Origin: an uncultured Shimia sp. | GTDB lineage: Bacteria > Pseudomonadota > Alphaproteobacteria > Rhodobacterales > Rhodobacteraceae | NCBI RefSeq assembly: GCF_947498095.1 | Contig: NZ_CANMJE010000008.1 | Location: 62,001-126,000, forward strand | Length of the DNA: 64,000 bases | Direction of reading: 5' to 3' | Shown: positions 44,369 through 52,696 of the stretch, in pieces | How positions within the stretch are numbered: position 1 is the first letter of the stretch | How the letters are laid out: the number at the start of each line of letters is the position of its first letter | Made by a program: the position numbers and the translations under genes | Notes under the pieces: generated by a model | The model's database searches: none | What the model was told of the DNA's origin: nothing | What the model saw: only the letters and a program-made list of their open reading frames with translations

Positions 44369-44845
44369 ATGCAAAGTGGTCAAGTGGAGTTGGATCGCAT
44401 AGATCATGCGATTCTGGACGTTCTGGTCTCGGAAGGGCGCATTTCCGTGACGGACCTTTCAAAACGCGTTGGCCTGTCCAAGAGCCCCACTCAGGCCCGT
44501 TTACGTCGGCTCGAGGCCGAAGGTGTTATTGCAGGCTACCAGGCGCTGATTGATCCGATCCGTCTGGGGCTGGATCATGTCGCCTTTGTCGAGGTGAAAC
44601 TGACAGACACACGAGAAACCGCGCTTCGGGCCTTTAATCAGGCCGTGGCGCAAATCGGTGAAATCGAACAGGCCCATATGATTGCGTCGAATTTCGACTA
44701 TCTGCTCAAGGTGCGTACGCGCAACATGGCGGCTTATCGATCTGTTTTAGCTGAGAAAATTTCAACCCTTCCCTACGTTGGAAACACCTCGACCTATGTG
44801 GCCATGCAGGCTGTCAAGGAGACCGCTCTCGGGGATGTGACTTGA
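44369..44845 (+). CDS. Lrp/AsnC-type regulator, probably of putA
   Basis: The ATG at 44369 has AGGAAAG upstream and gives 158 residues. An N-terminal HTH (about 5-55, 'VSEGRISVTDLSKRVGLSKS') is followed by the RAM ligand-binding domain (about 65-145, 'VEVKLTDTRETALRAFN'). It is divergent from putA by 107 bases, as in the PutR activators of alphaproteobacteria that respond to proline. Confidence 0.92.
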   Translation: MQSGQVELDRIDHAILDVLVSEGRISVTDLSKRVGLSKSPTQARLRRLEAEGVIAGYQALIDPIRLGLDHVAFVEVKLTDTRETALRAFNQAVAQIGEIEQAHMIASNFDYLLKVRTRNMAAYRSVLAEKISTLPYVGNTSTYVAMQAVKETALGDVT

Positions 44846-44876
44846 TTGATTTCTGATCCGTGCGACCATCTCGAAC

Positions 44877-45440
44877 ATGAAACGCGCAACATTCCTCTTT
44901 TGTTCATTCCTCCTGTCCGGCGCGGCGGTGGCCTCTGAATGCCCCACCGCGCCAGACCATTCCGTCAAGCTCGACGCGCTGATCGGACAGATTCAGGTTG
45001 CCCCCGACGAAACCGAAGCCCGCGTTCTTTCAAACGAGTTGTGGCAATACTGGGCGGACGCGCCCGATGAGGCCGCGCAGGAAGTCCTCGACCGCGGTAT
45101 GCGCAAACGCGCGGCGTGGGACTTGTTGGGCGCGCTTGAGGATTTTGACACTTTGGTCGCCTATTGCCCAGAATACGCCGAAGGCTATAACCAACGCGCG
45201 TTTGCCAATTTCCTGCGGCAGGATTTCGAAGCTGCTTTGCCGGACCTTGAGCGGGCCATTGAATTGTCACCGCGCCATATCGGAGCACTTTCGGGACGGG
45301 CCATGACACTGATCGGATTGGGTCGCGAAGCCGAAGCCCAGGATGCTCTTGTTGCGGCGCTGGAATTGAACCCTTGGCTGCCGGAACGTGGGCTTTTGAA
45401 ACCGGTGCCGGAAAAACAGGTTCCAGGCGAGGATCTCTGA
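44877..45440 (+). CDS. secreted TPR-repeat protein
   Basis: The 187-residue protein has a signal peptide (about 1-20, ending A-V-A-S), then cysteines at about 22 and 100. Two tetratricopeptide repeats follow (about 90-170, '[20 protein letters not shown]' and '[20 protein letters not shown]'). It is likely periplasmic and mediates protein contacts. It lies 31 bases after the Lrp gene and 63 bases before tRNA-Leu; a functional link to proline use is not evident. Confidence 0.82.
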   Translation: MKRATFLFCSFLLSGAAVASECPTAPDHSVKLDALIGQIQVAPDETEARVLSNELWQYWADAPDEAAQEVLDRGMRKRAAWDLLGALEDFDTLVAYCPEYAEGYNQRAFANFLRQDFEAALPDLERAIELSPRHIGALSGRAMTLIGLGREAEAQDALVAALELNPWLPERGLLKPVPEKQVPGEDL

Positions 45441-45503
45441 GCAATTCACGGCTTTACACCCGGCAGGCAGCGGCTATTGTCCGACGCGTCGCGAGACCCG
45501 CAT

Positions 45504-45589
45504 GCCCGCGTGGTGGAATGGTAGACACAAGAGACTTAAAATCTCTGGGCCGGAAGGCCGTGCCGGTTCGAGTCCGGCCGCGGGTACCA
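45504..45589 (+). tRNA. tRNA-Leu (anticodon TAA)
   Basis: The acceptor GCCCGCG pairs with CGCGGGT (one G-T). The anticodon stem AGAGA/TCTCT encloses loop CTTAAAA with anticodon TAA, and a long class II variable arm (near 45547-45562) marks it as leucine. CCA is encoded at 45587-45589. It reads TTA and TTG codons. Confidence 0.95.
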
Positions 45590-45651
45590 AGTTTTACAGC
45601 CATCCTTAGCCGTCGAATCCAGCAAAAACTCTGCGAGATCGATGGGCGTGA

Positions 45652-45724
45652 ACATACCCGAGGGTATGTGATAGGGCGCTATTGGGTGCGACATTCTGGC
45701 AAAATGATAGCGCTAAATGTCGCA
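45652..45724 (+). promoter_or_regulatory. structured leader or operator array upstream of the BCCT gene
   Basis: Three perfect inverted repeats lie within 73 bases. The first is ACATACCC/GGGTATGT (45652-45669, spacer GA), which looks like a DNA operator. The second is GCGCTAT/ATAGCGC (45676-45682 with 45707-45713, extendable to ten pairs with G-T wobbles). The third is TGCGACATT/AATGTCGCA (45687-45695 with 45716-45724). The second and third are interleaved (order A-B-A'-B'), which in RNA means a pseudoknot or two mutually exclusive stems. The whole lies 90 bases before the transporter ATG. Confidence 0.5.
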
Positions 45725-45813
45725 AAAACGTCTCCTTCCATCGTTTAACGGACGCAAATTCCCAACGGAACTCGAAAGGATGGCCCGAATATGTGCAGAG
45801 AGGGAGAACACAT

Positions 45814-47625
45814 ATGTCTATCAAACCACCTTTTACCGAGCTGGAGATCCGCAAGGCGGCCAGCGGGTTCTATGAGGGACACAGTCTTGAAATTGCTCTT
45901 TTGAGCAAAGGCATCATGGTGGCACTTGTCATCTGGGCTCTTGTCTGGCCTGCCAACGCAAACGGTGTCTTGGGCAGTCTGAACTGGACGCTGCTTGAAA
46001 GCTTCAACAGCTTCTACATCATCATCGTCGGGCTCTTCATCTTTTTCCTGTTGGTCGTGGCGCTTTTGCCCGGCACTGGCAGCAGGGTTATGGGATTGCC
46101 CGGAGAAAAGCCTGAGTTTAGCAATTTTTCCTGGTTCTCGATGATGTTTGGCGCCGGTCTGGGCGTAGGTCTGATGGTGTTCGCGACCGCAGAGCCGCTT
46201 GGCCTTTGGGGGTCAAACCCCGTTGTTCTGTCGGGCGACGTTGCCCCCAACACAGAAGAAGCATTGCAGTCAGGGTACCGCTACACGTTCTTGCACTACG
46301 GCTTTCATGCTTGGGCAATCTATGTCGTGACAGGTCTGTCGCTGGCCTATTATGCCTACACACGAGACATGCCTTTGACGATCCGTTCGGCGCTGACACC
46401 GCTGTTTGGTAAGCTGATGAACGGCATCTTGGGTCATATCGTGGATGTGCTTGGGGTGGTTGCGACGATCCTTGGCGTGTCGGTCACGATCGGCTTTGGT
46501 GTTTCGCAGTTCATCGACGGCATGTACGCGATTACCGGTATGGAATGGATGATGGACATGAGTGGTGACGCGCCAGCGCCCGCCACAGTCGGTCTGATTG
46601 CCGGCCTCGTTGTGATCATGGGCCTGTCGATCATTTCGGCGGTTTCCGGCGTTGGTCGTGGGGTGAAATACCTTTCGAACCTCAATCTGGTTTTGTCGAT
46701 CATCCTGTTGATGACCTTTGTGATCTTTGGCTCGTTCCTGTTTGCCATGACCACTTATGCAGCAGCCTTTGTCGACTACATCCTGAACTTTATCTCGCTC
46801 AGCTTTGGGGCCTTTGGGCCGCAATCGGCGACTGAGTTTGCGGCGGCCTTGCCTGCGGATGCAGCCCCTTATGCGGATGCCTTGCGCGGTGGGGCGACCA
46901 ATGCATGGGGCAGCTTTGATGGCTTCAAAGGCGCACTAGAGGGCGAGGCAGCGGCCCTGTCTGACGATGTGCTGATGGCGGCCTATGCAGCTGGGGAGCC
47001 GGGGCGTCAGTTCGGCTGGCAAGCTGGCTGGACCACATTCTACTGGGCTTGGTGGATTGCGTTCTCGCCGTTTGTTGGCCTGTTCCTTGCCCGCATTTCC
47101 AAAGGTCGTTCAGTGCGTGAGTTCATCATCGGCTGTGTTTTTGCGCCGGCTTTGGTGTGCTTTGCGTGGATGACCGTTCTTGGCGGTACCGCGATTGACC
47201 TTGAACTGACTGGTGGCGCCGAAGGCGCAATCATCGGTGCGTCAAACACAGCTAAGCTGTTCGTGACTCTGGGCGAGATGATCTCGGGCGGATTCCTGAC
47301 CGGCATCACCATCATGTGCGTGATCCTGATCATGACGTTCCTTGTGACCTCGGCTGACTCGGGCATTCTGGTGATGAACACCATCATGTCCGGTGGCGAT
47401 CAAGAGGTGGGCAACAAGCACAAGATCATCTGGGGTCTGATCCTGACCGCTGTCATCGGAACCTTATTGATGGCTGCGGGCGATAACAACCCGCTCGATG
47501 CCTTGCGAAATGCCATGATCATCGGCGCTTTGCCCTTCACGATGGTGATGGGACTGATGTGCGTGTCGCTGACCAAGGCGCTTTATCGCGACAGCAAACG
47601 CGACAAGCTGTCGGCTGCCGAATAA
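45814..47625 (+). CDS. BCCT-family transporter (betaine/choline/carnitine type)
   Basis: The protein takes up quaternary ammonium compounds such as glycine betaine or choline, driven by ion gradients. The ATG at 45814 has GAGGGAGA upstream and gives 603 residues with 12 membrane helices. The BCCT hallmark is present in 'GWTTFYWAWWIAFSPFVGLF' near 405-425, and 'MFGAGLGVGLMVFATAEPL' lies near 110-128. The substrate box is not of the plain BetP/OpuD type, so the specific ligand is left open. A long loop between helices 7 and 8 (about residues 335-395) is rich in alanine and glycine. The leader contains unusual inverted repeats. Confidence 0.92.
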   Translation: MSIKPPFTELEIRKAASGFYEGHSLEIALLSKGIMVALVIWALVWPANANGVLGSLNWTLLESFNSFYIIIVGLFIFFLLVVALLPGTGSRVMGLPGEKPEFSNFSWFSMMFGAGLGVGLMVFATAEPLGLWGSNPVVLSGDVAPNTEEALQSGYRYTFLHYGFHAWAIYVVTGLSLAYYAYTRDMPLTIRSALTPLFGKLMNGILGHIVDVLGVVATILGVSVTIGFGVSQFIDGMYAITGMEWMMDMSGDAPAPATVGLIAGLVVIMGLSIISAVSGVGRGVKYLSNLNLVLSIILLMTFVIFGSFLFAMTTYAAAFVDYILNFISLSFGAFGPQSATEFAAALPADAAPYADALRGGATNAWGSFDGFKGALEGEAAALSDDVLMAAYAAGEPGRQFGWQAGWTTFYWAWWIAFSPFVGLFLARISKGRSVREFIIGCVFAPALVCFAWMTVLGGTAIDLELTGGAEGAIIGASNTAKLFVTLGEMISGGFLTGITIMCVILIMTFLVTSADSGILVMNTIMSGGDQEVGNKHKIIWGLILTAVIGTLLMAAGDNNPLDALRNAMIIGALPFTMVMGLMCVSLTKALYRDSKRDKLSAAE

Positions 47626-47632
47626 ACAATTC

Positions 47633-47659
47633 CTCCGGGCGGGCCAGTCCTGCCCGGAG
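47633..47659. terminator. hairpin between convergent BCCT and guaD genes
   Basis: A perfect 8-bp stem CTCCGGGC/GCCCGGAG with an 11-base loop starts seven bases after the BCCT stop codon and ends three bases before the end of guaD. There is no T-run on either side, so termination may be inefficient or Rho-assisted. Confidence 0.45.
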
Positions 47660-47662
47660 ACC

Positions 47663-48955
47663 TCAGGTGGCTTGCGTGCCGCCAATCCAGACATCGTGAA
47701 TGGCGCGGTCATCGCCCATCATGATGGTCGGAAAAACCGCTTCCCAGATGTCGCCCGCCCGTGCACTGCGCTGTGCTATGTCAGGCGTTGAGGCCAGATC
47801 CAGCACCACCAGATCCGCCTCAAGCCCTGGCGCGAGATTGCCGATCTTGTCTTCCATATGCAGGGACGCCGCGGACCCGGCAGTTGCCAGCCAAAAAAGC
47901 TGGGCGGCGTGCAGCGAGTTGTGACGCAGGTGCGCAACCTCATAGGCGGATGCCATTGTGCGCAGCATCGAGAAACTTGAGCCTCCCCCTGTGTCCGTAG
48001 CCAGACCTACGCGCTGCCCTTCGGCCATCAATCCCCCCATATCAAACAGGCCCGAGCCGATGAACGTGTTTGAAGTGGGGCAGTGGATCAGCCCGGCGCC
48101 CACTTCTTTCAGACGGGCGCGTTCGCGGTCTTCCAGATGGATGGCATGCCCGTAGAGGCCCTTTTCCCCCAAGAGGCCGAACATCTCATAGGTGTCCAGA
48201 TAGTCCCGCGCCTCGGGGTAAAGGTTACGAACCCACGCGATCTCATCCGTTTGCTCGCTGAGATGTGTTTGCATCAGGCACTCGGGGTGCTCAGCCCAGA
48301 GGTCACCCAGCGCGCGCAATTGTTCAGGGGTCGAGGTGGGCGAAAAGCGCGGCGTGATGGCATAGGACAGGCGGTCCACCCCATGCCATTTGGCAATCAG
48401 CGCCTTGCTGTCATCATAGGCAGATTTCGGGGTGTCGCGCAGCCCGTCAGGGGCGTTGCGGTCCATGCAAGTTTTGCCTGCAACCACGCGCTGCCCGCGG
48501 GCCTGCGCCTCGGCAAAAAAGGCATCAACAGATTGCGGATGAATGGTGCAATAGCTGACCATCGTGGTCACGCCATGTGACCGAGTCAGATCAAAATAGG
48601 TCTTGGCAATCTCAGCCGCGTAGTTTGGATCGTCAAAGCGCATTTCCTCAGGAAACGTGTAGCTGTTCAGCCAGTCGATCAGCCGTTTGCCCCAACTGGC
48701 TATAATTCCGGTCTGTGGATAGTGCACATGCGCATCGACAAAGCCCGCGCAGATCACTCCGTCGCCATAATCCACAACACGGGCCTGCGGGTGCGCCATG
48801 CGCAGCGTGTCAGCCTCGTCCACTGCTTCAATCCGGCCATTTTGCACCAATACAGCCCCACGGCGACGGTGATGTGCAGCCTCGTCCACAGGCACATGGA
48901 AGGGGTTCTGGCCAAAGCCTAGGGTTTGCCCCAACAAAAGGGTGGCGTCACTCAT
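47663..48955 (-). CDS. guaD: guanine deaminase
   Basis: The enzyme converts guanine to xanthine. The 430-residue amidohydrolase shows the zinc pair H76-x-H78 in 'GFVDAHVHYPQTG', 'SYTFPEEMRF' and 'TMVSYCTIHP' in its family-specific N-terminal half, 'LMQTHLSEQ' near 223-231 and the metal aspartate in 'LATDTGGGSSFSMLRTM' near 328. It stands divergent from mgtE. Functionally it feeds the purine-degradation genes at 61-64 kb, although it is not in the same operon. Confidence 0.94.
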   Translation of the reverse strand: MSDATLLLGQTLGFGQNPFHVPVDEAAHHRRRGAVLVQNGRIEAVDEADTLRMAHPQARVVDYGDGVICAGFVDAHVHYPQTGIIASWGKRLIDWLNSYTFPEEMRFDDPNYAAEIAKTYFDLTRSHGVTTMVSYCTIHPQSVDAFFAEAQARGQRVVAGKTCMDRNAPDGLRDTPKSAYDDSKALIAKWHGVDRLSYAITPRFSPTSTPEQLRALGDLWAEHPECLMQTHLSEQTDEIAWVRNLYPEARDYLDTYEMFGLLGEKGLYGHAIHLEDRERARLKEVGAGLIHCPTSNTFIGSGLFDMGGLMAEGQRVGLATDTGGGSSFSMLRTMASAYEVAHLRHNSLHAAQLFWLATAGSAASLHMEDKIGNLAPGLEADLVVLDLASTPDIAQRSARAGDIWEAVFPTIMMGDDRAIHDVWIGGTQAT

Positions 48956-49081
48956 TTGCTATTCCTTTGTCGCACTGACCAAGCCTAGGCGATGAAATAT
49001 CGCCTGTAAATTGCAGCCCGGCATTGAGTTTTGCCCCGGCTTTCCCCTATGGTCCGGCTCAAGCGACAAGGAGGGTGCCGT

Positions 49082-50473
49082 ATGAGCCAGAATAGCAACC
49101 AGATCCCCCTTGAGAGCGATGCCGAAGACGATGCCTATGTGCTGGATCCCAAGGCGATTGCAGCTATCCTGTTTGCTGTAGACCGCGGAGATCAGGCGCA
49201 ATTGTCCGCGTTGATGGATCCGTTGCACGCCGCTGACATCGCTGACCTTCTGGAACAGATCAATTCTTATGACCGGCGTCGGCTGGTTGAGTTATATGAC
49301 CGCGAGTTTGACGGGGAGATCCTGTCTGAACTTGATGAGAGCCTGCGCGAAGAGATTATCTCGGTGCTGCGCCCGGATGTTCTTGCCGAAGCTGTGCGAG
49401 AGTTGGAATCCGATGACGTTGTGGACATTGTCGAGGACCTGGATGAACCTCAGCAAGAAGCCATTCTGGACGTTCTGGAGGATGCCGACCGGGTTGCGGT
49501 CGAACAGGCGCTGGCGTTTCCAGAAGATTCAGCCGGTCGTCTTATGCAGCGCGAGATTGCCTGGGCGCCCGAGCATTGGAATGTCGGTCAGTGTATCGAC
49601 TATCTGCGCGAAGCCGAAGAACTGCCCGAGCAGTTTTACCACGTTATTCTTGTCGACCCCAAGATGCGCCCGGTGGGCAACGTCACGCTGGGCCGCATCA
49701 TGTCTTCGCGCCGCGAGGTGCCGCTCAAGAACATCGTCGAAGAGGTGTTCCAAAGCATCCCCGTCACGCAGGACGAAGAGGATGTGGCCTATGCGTTTAA
49801 CCAATACCACCTGATCTCGGCGCCGGTTGTTGACGAAGATGATCGTCTGGTTGGGGTCATCACCATCGATGACGCGATGGCCGTTCTCGACGAAGAACAC
49901 GAAGAAGACATCCTGCGTCTGGCCGGGGTCGGGGAGAGTTCTCTGACGGACACTGTGTCGGAAACCGCACGGCAAAGGTTCCCGTGGCTGGGGGTGAACC
50001 TGTTGACGGCGATCCTCGCATCTGTGGTGATCGCGTTGTTTGAAGGCACGATTGAGAAATACGTCGCGCTGGCCGTTTTGATGCCCATCGTCGCGTCGAT
50101 GGGGGGCAATGCCGGAACCCAGTCGCTGACCGTTGCCGTGCGCGCGATTGCGACCAAGGACTTGACTGGCGCCAATGTGTGGCGCGTGATCCGACGCGAA
50201 GTCTTGACCGGGTTGGTCAATGGCCTGGCCTTTGCCTTGGTCATGGGGTTGGTCGGCGTGTTGTGGTTCGGCTCTCTGGACCTTGGCTACATCATTGCCG
50301 CCGCGATGGTGATCAACCTTGTTGTGGCCGGGTTGGCCGGGACCGTGGTGCCGATCCTGATGGAAAAGATTGGCGTCGACCCGGCTCTGGCTTCGGGCAC
50401 TTTTGTGACAACGGTCACGGATGTGGTGGGCTTTTTCGTCTTCTTGGGGTTGGCCGCAATGGTCTTAGCATAA
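49082..50473 (+). CDS. mgtE: magnesium transporter MgtE
   Basis: The ATG at 49082 follows AAGGAGGGTG. The 463-residue protein has the MgtE N-domain (about 30-135), a CBS pair (about 140-265, 'AFNQYHLISAPVVDEDDRLV') and a five-helix membrane domain (about 295-460) with 'MPIVASMGGNAGTQSLTVAV' lining the pore. The cytoplasmic part senses magnesium and closes the channel. The next gene's ATG shares the last base of its stop. Confidence 0.95.
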   Translation: MSQNSNQIPLESDAEDDAYVLDPKAIAAILFAVDRGDQAQLSALMDPLHAADIADLLEQINSYDRRRLVELYDREFDGEILSELDESLREEIISVLRPDVLAEAVRELESDDVVDIVEDLDEPQQEAILDVLEDADRVAVEQALAFPEDSAGRLMQREIAWAPEHWNVGQCIDYLREAEELPEQFYHVILVDPKMRPVGNVTLGRIMSSRREVPLKNIVEEVFQSIPVTQDEEDVAYAFNQYHLISAPVVDEDDRLVGVITIDDAMAVLDEEHEEDILRLAGVGESSLTDTVSETARQRFPWLGVNLLTAILASVVIALFEGTIEKYVALAVLMPIVASMGGNAGTQSLTVAVRAIATKDLTGANVWRVIRREVLTGLVNGLAFALVMGLVGVLWFGSLDLGYIIAAAMVINLVVAGLAGTVVPILMEKIGVDPALASGTFVTTVTDVVGFFVFLGLAAMVLA

Positions 50474-51036
50474 TGAAATCAAAAGATTTATCCGAAGTTA
50501 AAGCCGCCGCGCGCAAGGCCGCTTTTGCGCGCCGCAAACACGCGTTTGACGGGGCGGGGCGGGGGCAGTCGGCGCATTTGTCTGAAGTGCTGGCAGGGTA
50601 TCGCGGCGTGCCTTTGGCGGGTTACATGCCGATCCGAACGGAAATAACACCGCTGGCGGCCATGGCCGAAGCCGCGGCCTATGGCCCGGTCGGCGTGCCG
50701 GTAATTCAGGCCGCAGGGCTGCCACTGGAGTTTTCGCGCTGGGAACCCGAGGCGCCCCTGCGTGAGGGGCCGTTTGGCGCGCAAGTGCCTGAAGTGGATG
50801 ATTACTTCGACCCCGAGATTGTCATTGTACCGCTGGTCGCCTTTGACGCGCAGGGCGGAAGACTGGGCTATGGCGGCGGGTTCTACGACCGCACTCTGGA
50901 ACGCCTGCGCGCCCGCCGCGCCACGCTGGCCATCGGCTTTGCCTTTGATGCACAAGAGGCTGAGAACCTGCCGCTGGAGCCCACCGATCAACCACTGGAC
51001 ATGATCGTCACCGAAAGCGGCTTCCGTAGTTTCTGA
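50473..51036 (+). CDS. 5-formyltetrahydrofolate cyclo-ligase
   Basis: The enzyme recycles 5-formyl-THF to 5,10-methenyl-THF with ATP. The ATG at 50473 overlaps the mgtE stop by one base; the frame continues upstream but within mgtE. At 187 residues it has the family signatures 'LPLEF' near 77-81 and 'GGRLGYGGGFYDRTL' near 133-147. Homologues are often found next to the gene for 6S RNA, and a structured region follows here. Confidence 0.93.
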   Translation: MKSKDLSEVKAAARKAAFARRKHAFDGAGRGQSAHLSEVLAGYRGVPLAGYMPIRTEITPLAAMAEAAAYGPVGVPVIQAAGLPLEFSRWEPEAPLREGPFGAQVPEVDDYFDPEIVIVPLVAFDAQGGRLGYGGGFYDRTLERLRARRATLAIGFAFDAQEAENLPLEPTDQPLDMIVTESGFRSF

Positions 51037-51110
51037 GGTAAGAATACCGTTTTGTATTTAGTCCTAAGGGACAAGATGACGTTTTTGTTCATTAAAAAGA
51101 GTTATGACTT

Positions 51111-51229
51111 TGCGGTTGGAGACGTTGTCGTCAGAGAGAGCTCAATGCCGTGCGCTCTTGGGGGCCTCTGCATCAAACGGCTGCATTGAGCCCCTGTTGA
51201 TTGGGGCTGCATAGAGGCAAACCTTTTTT
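51111..51229 (+). ncRNA. possible structured RNA, 6S-like position
   Basis: The 278-base gap after the cyclo-ligase contains several stems: CTCAATGC/GCATTGAG (51141-51148 with 51183-51190), GCCTCT/AGAGGC (51164-51169 with 51212-51217) and GCCCC/GGGGC (51190-51194 with 51203-51207). TTTTTT follows at 51224-51229. Some stems exclude each other. The position beside the YgfA homologue recalls the ssrS (6S RNA) neighbourhood, but I cannot show the 6S consensus fold. Ends are approximate and the strand is inferred from the T-run. Confidence 0.4.
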
Positions 51230-51314
51230 GAACGAGGAACTTTAAGCCGCGCCACCGGGTTGCTTTTGGGAGAACGCTATGCGGCATGGGGGAAACGAAG
51301 TTAACCTGTTTTCG

Positions 51315-51710
51315 TCAGCCGAATTTACGCAAGGCTTCCAGCTCGAGATCCAACCTCAGCTGCTGGCTAGCAATTTTTTTCATCAAGGATTTGCGAACCG
51401 ATTCATCCGTTTCGGCTTTAACTGCCTGTCGAAGTTCCGTGATTTTGTTTTTCAACTCTATGGCCAATGGCTTGGCCTGGTTCTCTTTCATCAAACGATC
51501 AATCACTGGGTCTTTGGGGCTGGCGAGAAACTCCAGCGGCTTTCCGGCTCCCGGAAGGTCCTTGAATTCACCGGACTTGTCAGCGGCATTCATCGCCATT
51601 TCGATTGCTGAGTTCAGTGGATGTGACACGTTCCAATGCCTTTCGATTATTCTGTCTTGAATATAGGTATCTTTGTTGCCTGTTTCAGCTCTTCGCGACT
51701 GAATTTCCAT
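51315..51710 (-). CDS. DUF1992 (DnaJ-C28-like) protein
   Basis: The 131-residue product from the ATG at 51710 carries the DUF1992 core 'GEFKDLPGAGKPLEF' near 47-61 and a C-terminal helical pair ('ELRQAVKAETDESVRKSL'). The function is unknown; the domain is shared with DnaJ homologue subfamily C member 28. The ribosome-binding site is weak. In-frame upstream starts up to 51815 give an unlikely cysteine-rich extension. Confidence 0.85.
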   Translation of the reverse strand: MEIQSRRAETGNKDTYIQDRIIERHWNVSHPLNSAIEMAMNAADKSGEFKDLPGAGKPLEFLASPKDPVIDRLMKENQAKPLAIELKNKITELRQAVKAETDESVRKSLMKKIASQQLRLDLELEALRKFG

Positions 51711-51877
51711 TAGTTGCGGATGTTGGCTGATCCCCGTGCAAGGTCGGTTTGGTCCGCAAAGTAGGCTTTGGCACCGAATGCAGGGACGGTCCGCATCCAA
51801 ACAGCACCCTGACAAAACGGCTCTCCTGACACGCAGCCTCTTGCTCGCGCGGGGTTAAGGGGATAGGCCGTTTCCCC

Positions 51878-52696
51878 ATGAAAATGCTTTTCCTCGGAGA
51901 TGTCATGGGGCGTGCGGGGCGCGCTGCCGTGTCGGAGAACCTGCCACGTCTGCGTGACGAATGGCGGCTGGATTTTGTCGTGGTGAACGGTGAGAATGCA
52001 TCCAACGGCATGGGGCTGAGCGGGGTACATGCCAAGCTGCTGTTAGAGGCCGGCGCGGATGTGGTGACGCTGGGCGATCATGCTTTCGATCAGAAAGATA
52101 TGATGCAGTTCATCCAGACCGAACCGCGTATCCTGCGTCCCATCAACTATGCCCACGGCGATGTGCCGGGGCGAGGGCATGGCGTCTATGAGGCACGTGG
52201 CGGGCGCAAGGTTCTGGTGGCGCAAACTTTGGGGCAGGTTTTTATGAAACGCCCCTATGACGATCCATTTTCGGCCATTGACGGCGTTCTGCGCAAATAT
52301 CCACGAGGCGGCATGGTTCAGGCGGCGATTGTCGACATGCATTGCGAGGCCACCTCGGAGAAAATGGGCATGGGGCATTTCTGTGATGGCCGGGCGAGCC
52401 TTGTGGTTGGCACGCACACGCATGTTCCGACTGCGGACACCCAGATTTTGCCCCAAGGAACGGCGTTTCAATCGGATGCCGGAATGTGTGGTGACTACAA
52501 TTCGGTCATTGGCATGGAAAAGACCGAGCCGATGCGCCGGTTTGTGACCGGTATGCCTAAGGCACGGTTCACACCGGCGCTGGGCGAGGCGACGCTGTCC
52601 GGGGTCTATGTGGAGACTGACGACCGCACTGGCGCGGCCACGCGCATCGAGATGGTACGACAGGGCGGGCGCCTGGCACAGGCCGGACCCTTGTGA
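51878..52696 (+). CDS. YmdB/TIGR00282-family metallophosphoesterase
   Basis: The 272-residue enzyme belongs to the calcineurin-like YmdB group, known from Bacillus as a cyclic-nucleotide phosphodiesterase affecting multicellular behaviour. Metal ligands are D8 (G-D-V-M-G-R), E39-N40 (G-E-N-A-S), H68, the histidine in 'VDMHCEATSEK' near 151 and 'VVGTHTHVPTAD' near 174-185. Residue 67, usually asparagine in G-N-H, is aspartate here (G-D-H-A-F-D). Its stop overlaps the GTG of the next gene by four bases. Confidence 0.92.
   Translation: MKMLFLGDVMGRAGRAAVSENLPRLRDEWRLDFVVVNGENASNGMGLSGVHAKLLLEAGADVVTLGDHAFDQKDMMQFIQTEPRILRPINYAHGDVPGRGHGVYEARGGRKVLVAQTLGQVFMKRPYDDPFSAIDGVLRKYPRGGMVQAAIVDMHCEATSEKMGMGHFCDGRASLVVGTHTHVPTADTQILPQGTAFQSDAGMCGDYNSVIGMEKTEPMRRFVTGMPKARFTPALGEATLSGVYVETDDRTGAATRIEMVRQGGRLAQAGPL

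Noticed and set aside
44262-44462. 67-codon extension of putA
   Set aside because: It crosses the start of the divergent Lrp gene and has no family resemblance; the ATG at 44261 gives a standard N-terminus.
45590-45813. SAM-II riboswitch in the BCCT leader
   Set aside because: A short AAATGT-GC-AAAAA stretch and the interleaved stems recall that class, but the conserved core bases and helix lengths do not match well, and the downstream gene is not a methionine gene.
50179-50472. Upstream extension of the 5-formyl-THF cyclo-ligase frame
   Set aside because: It lies inside mgtE in another frame. The ATG overlapping the mgtE stop gives the normal protein length.
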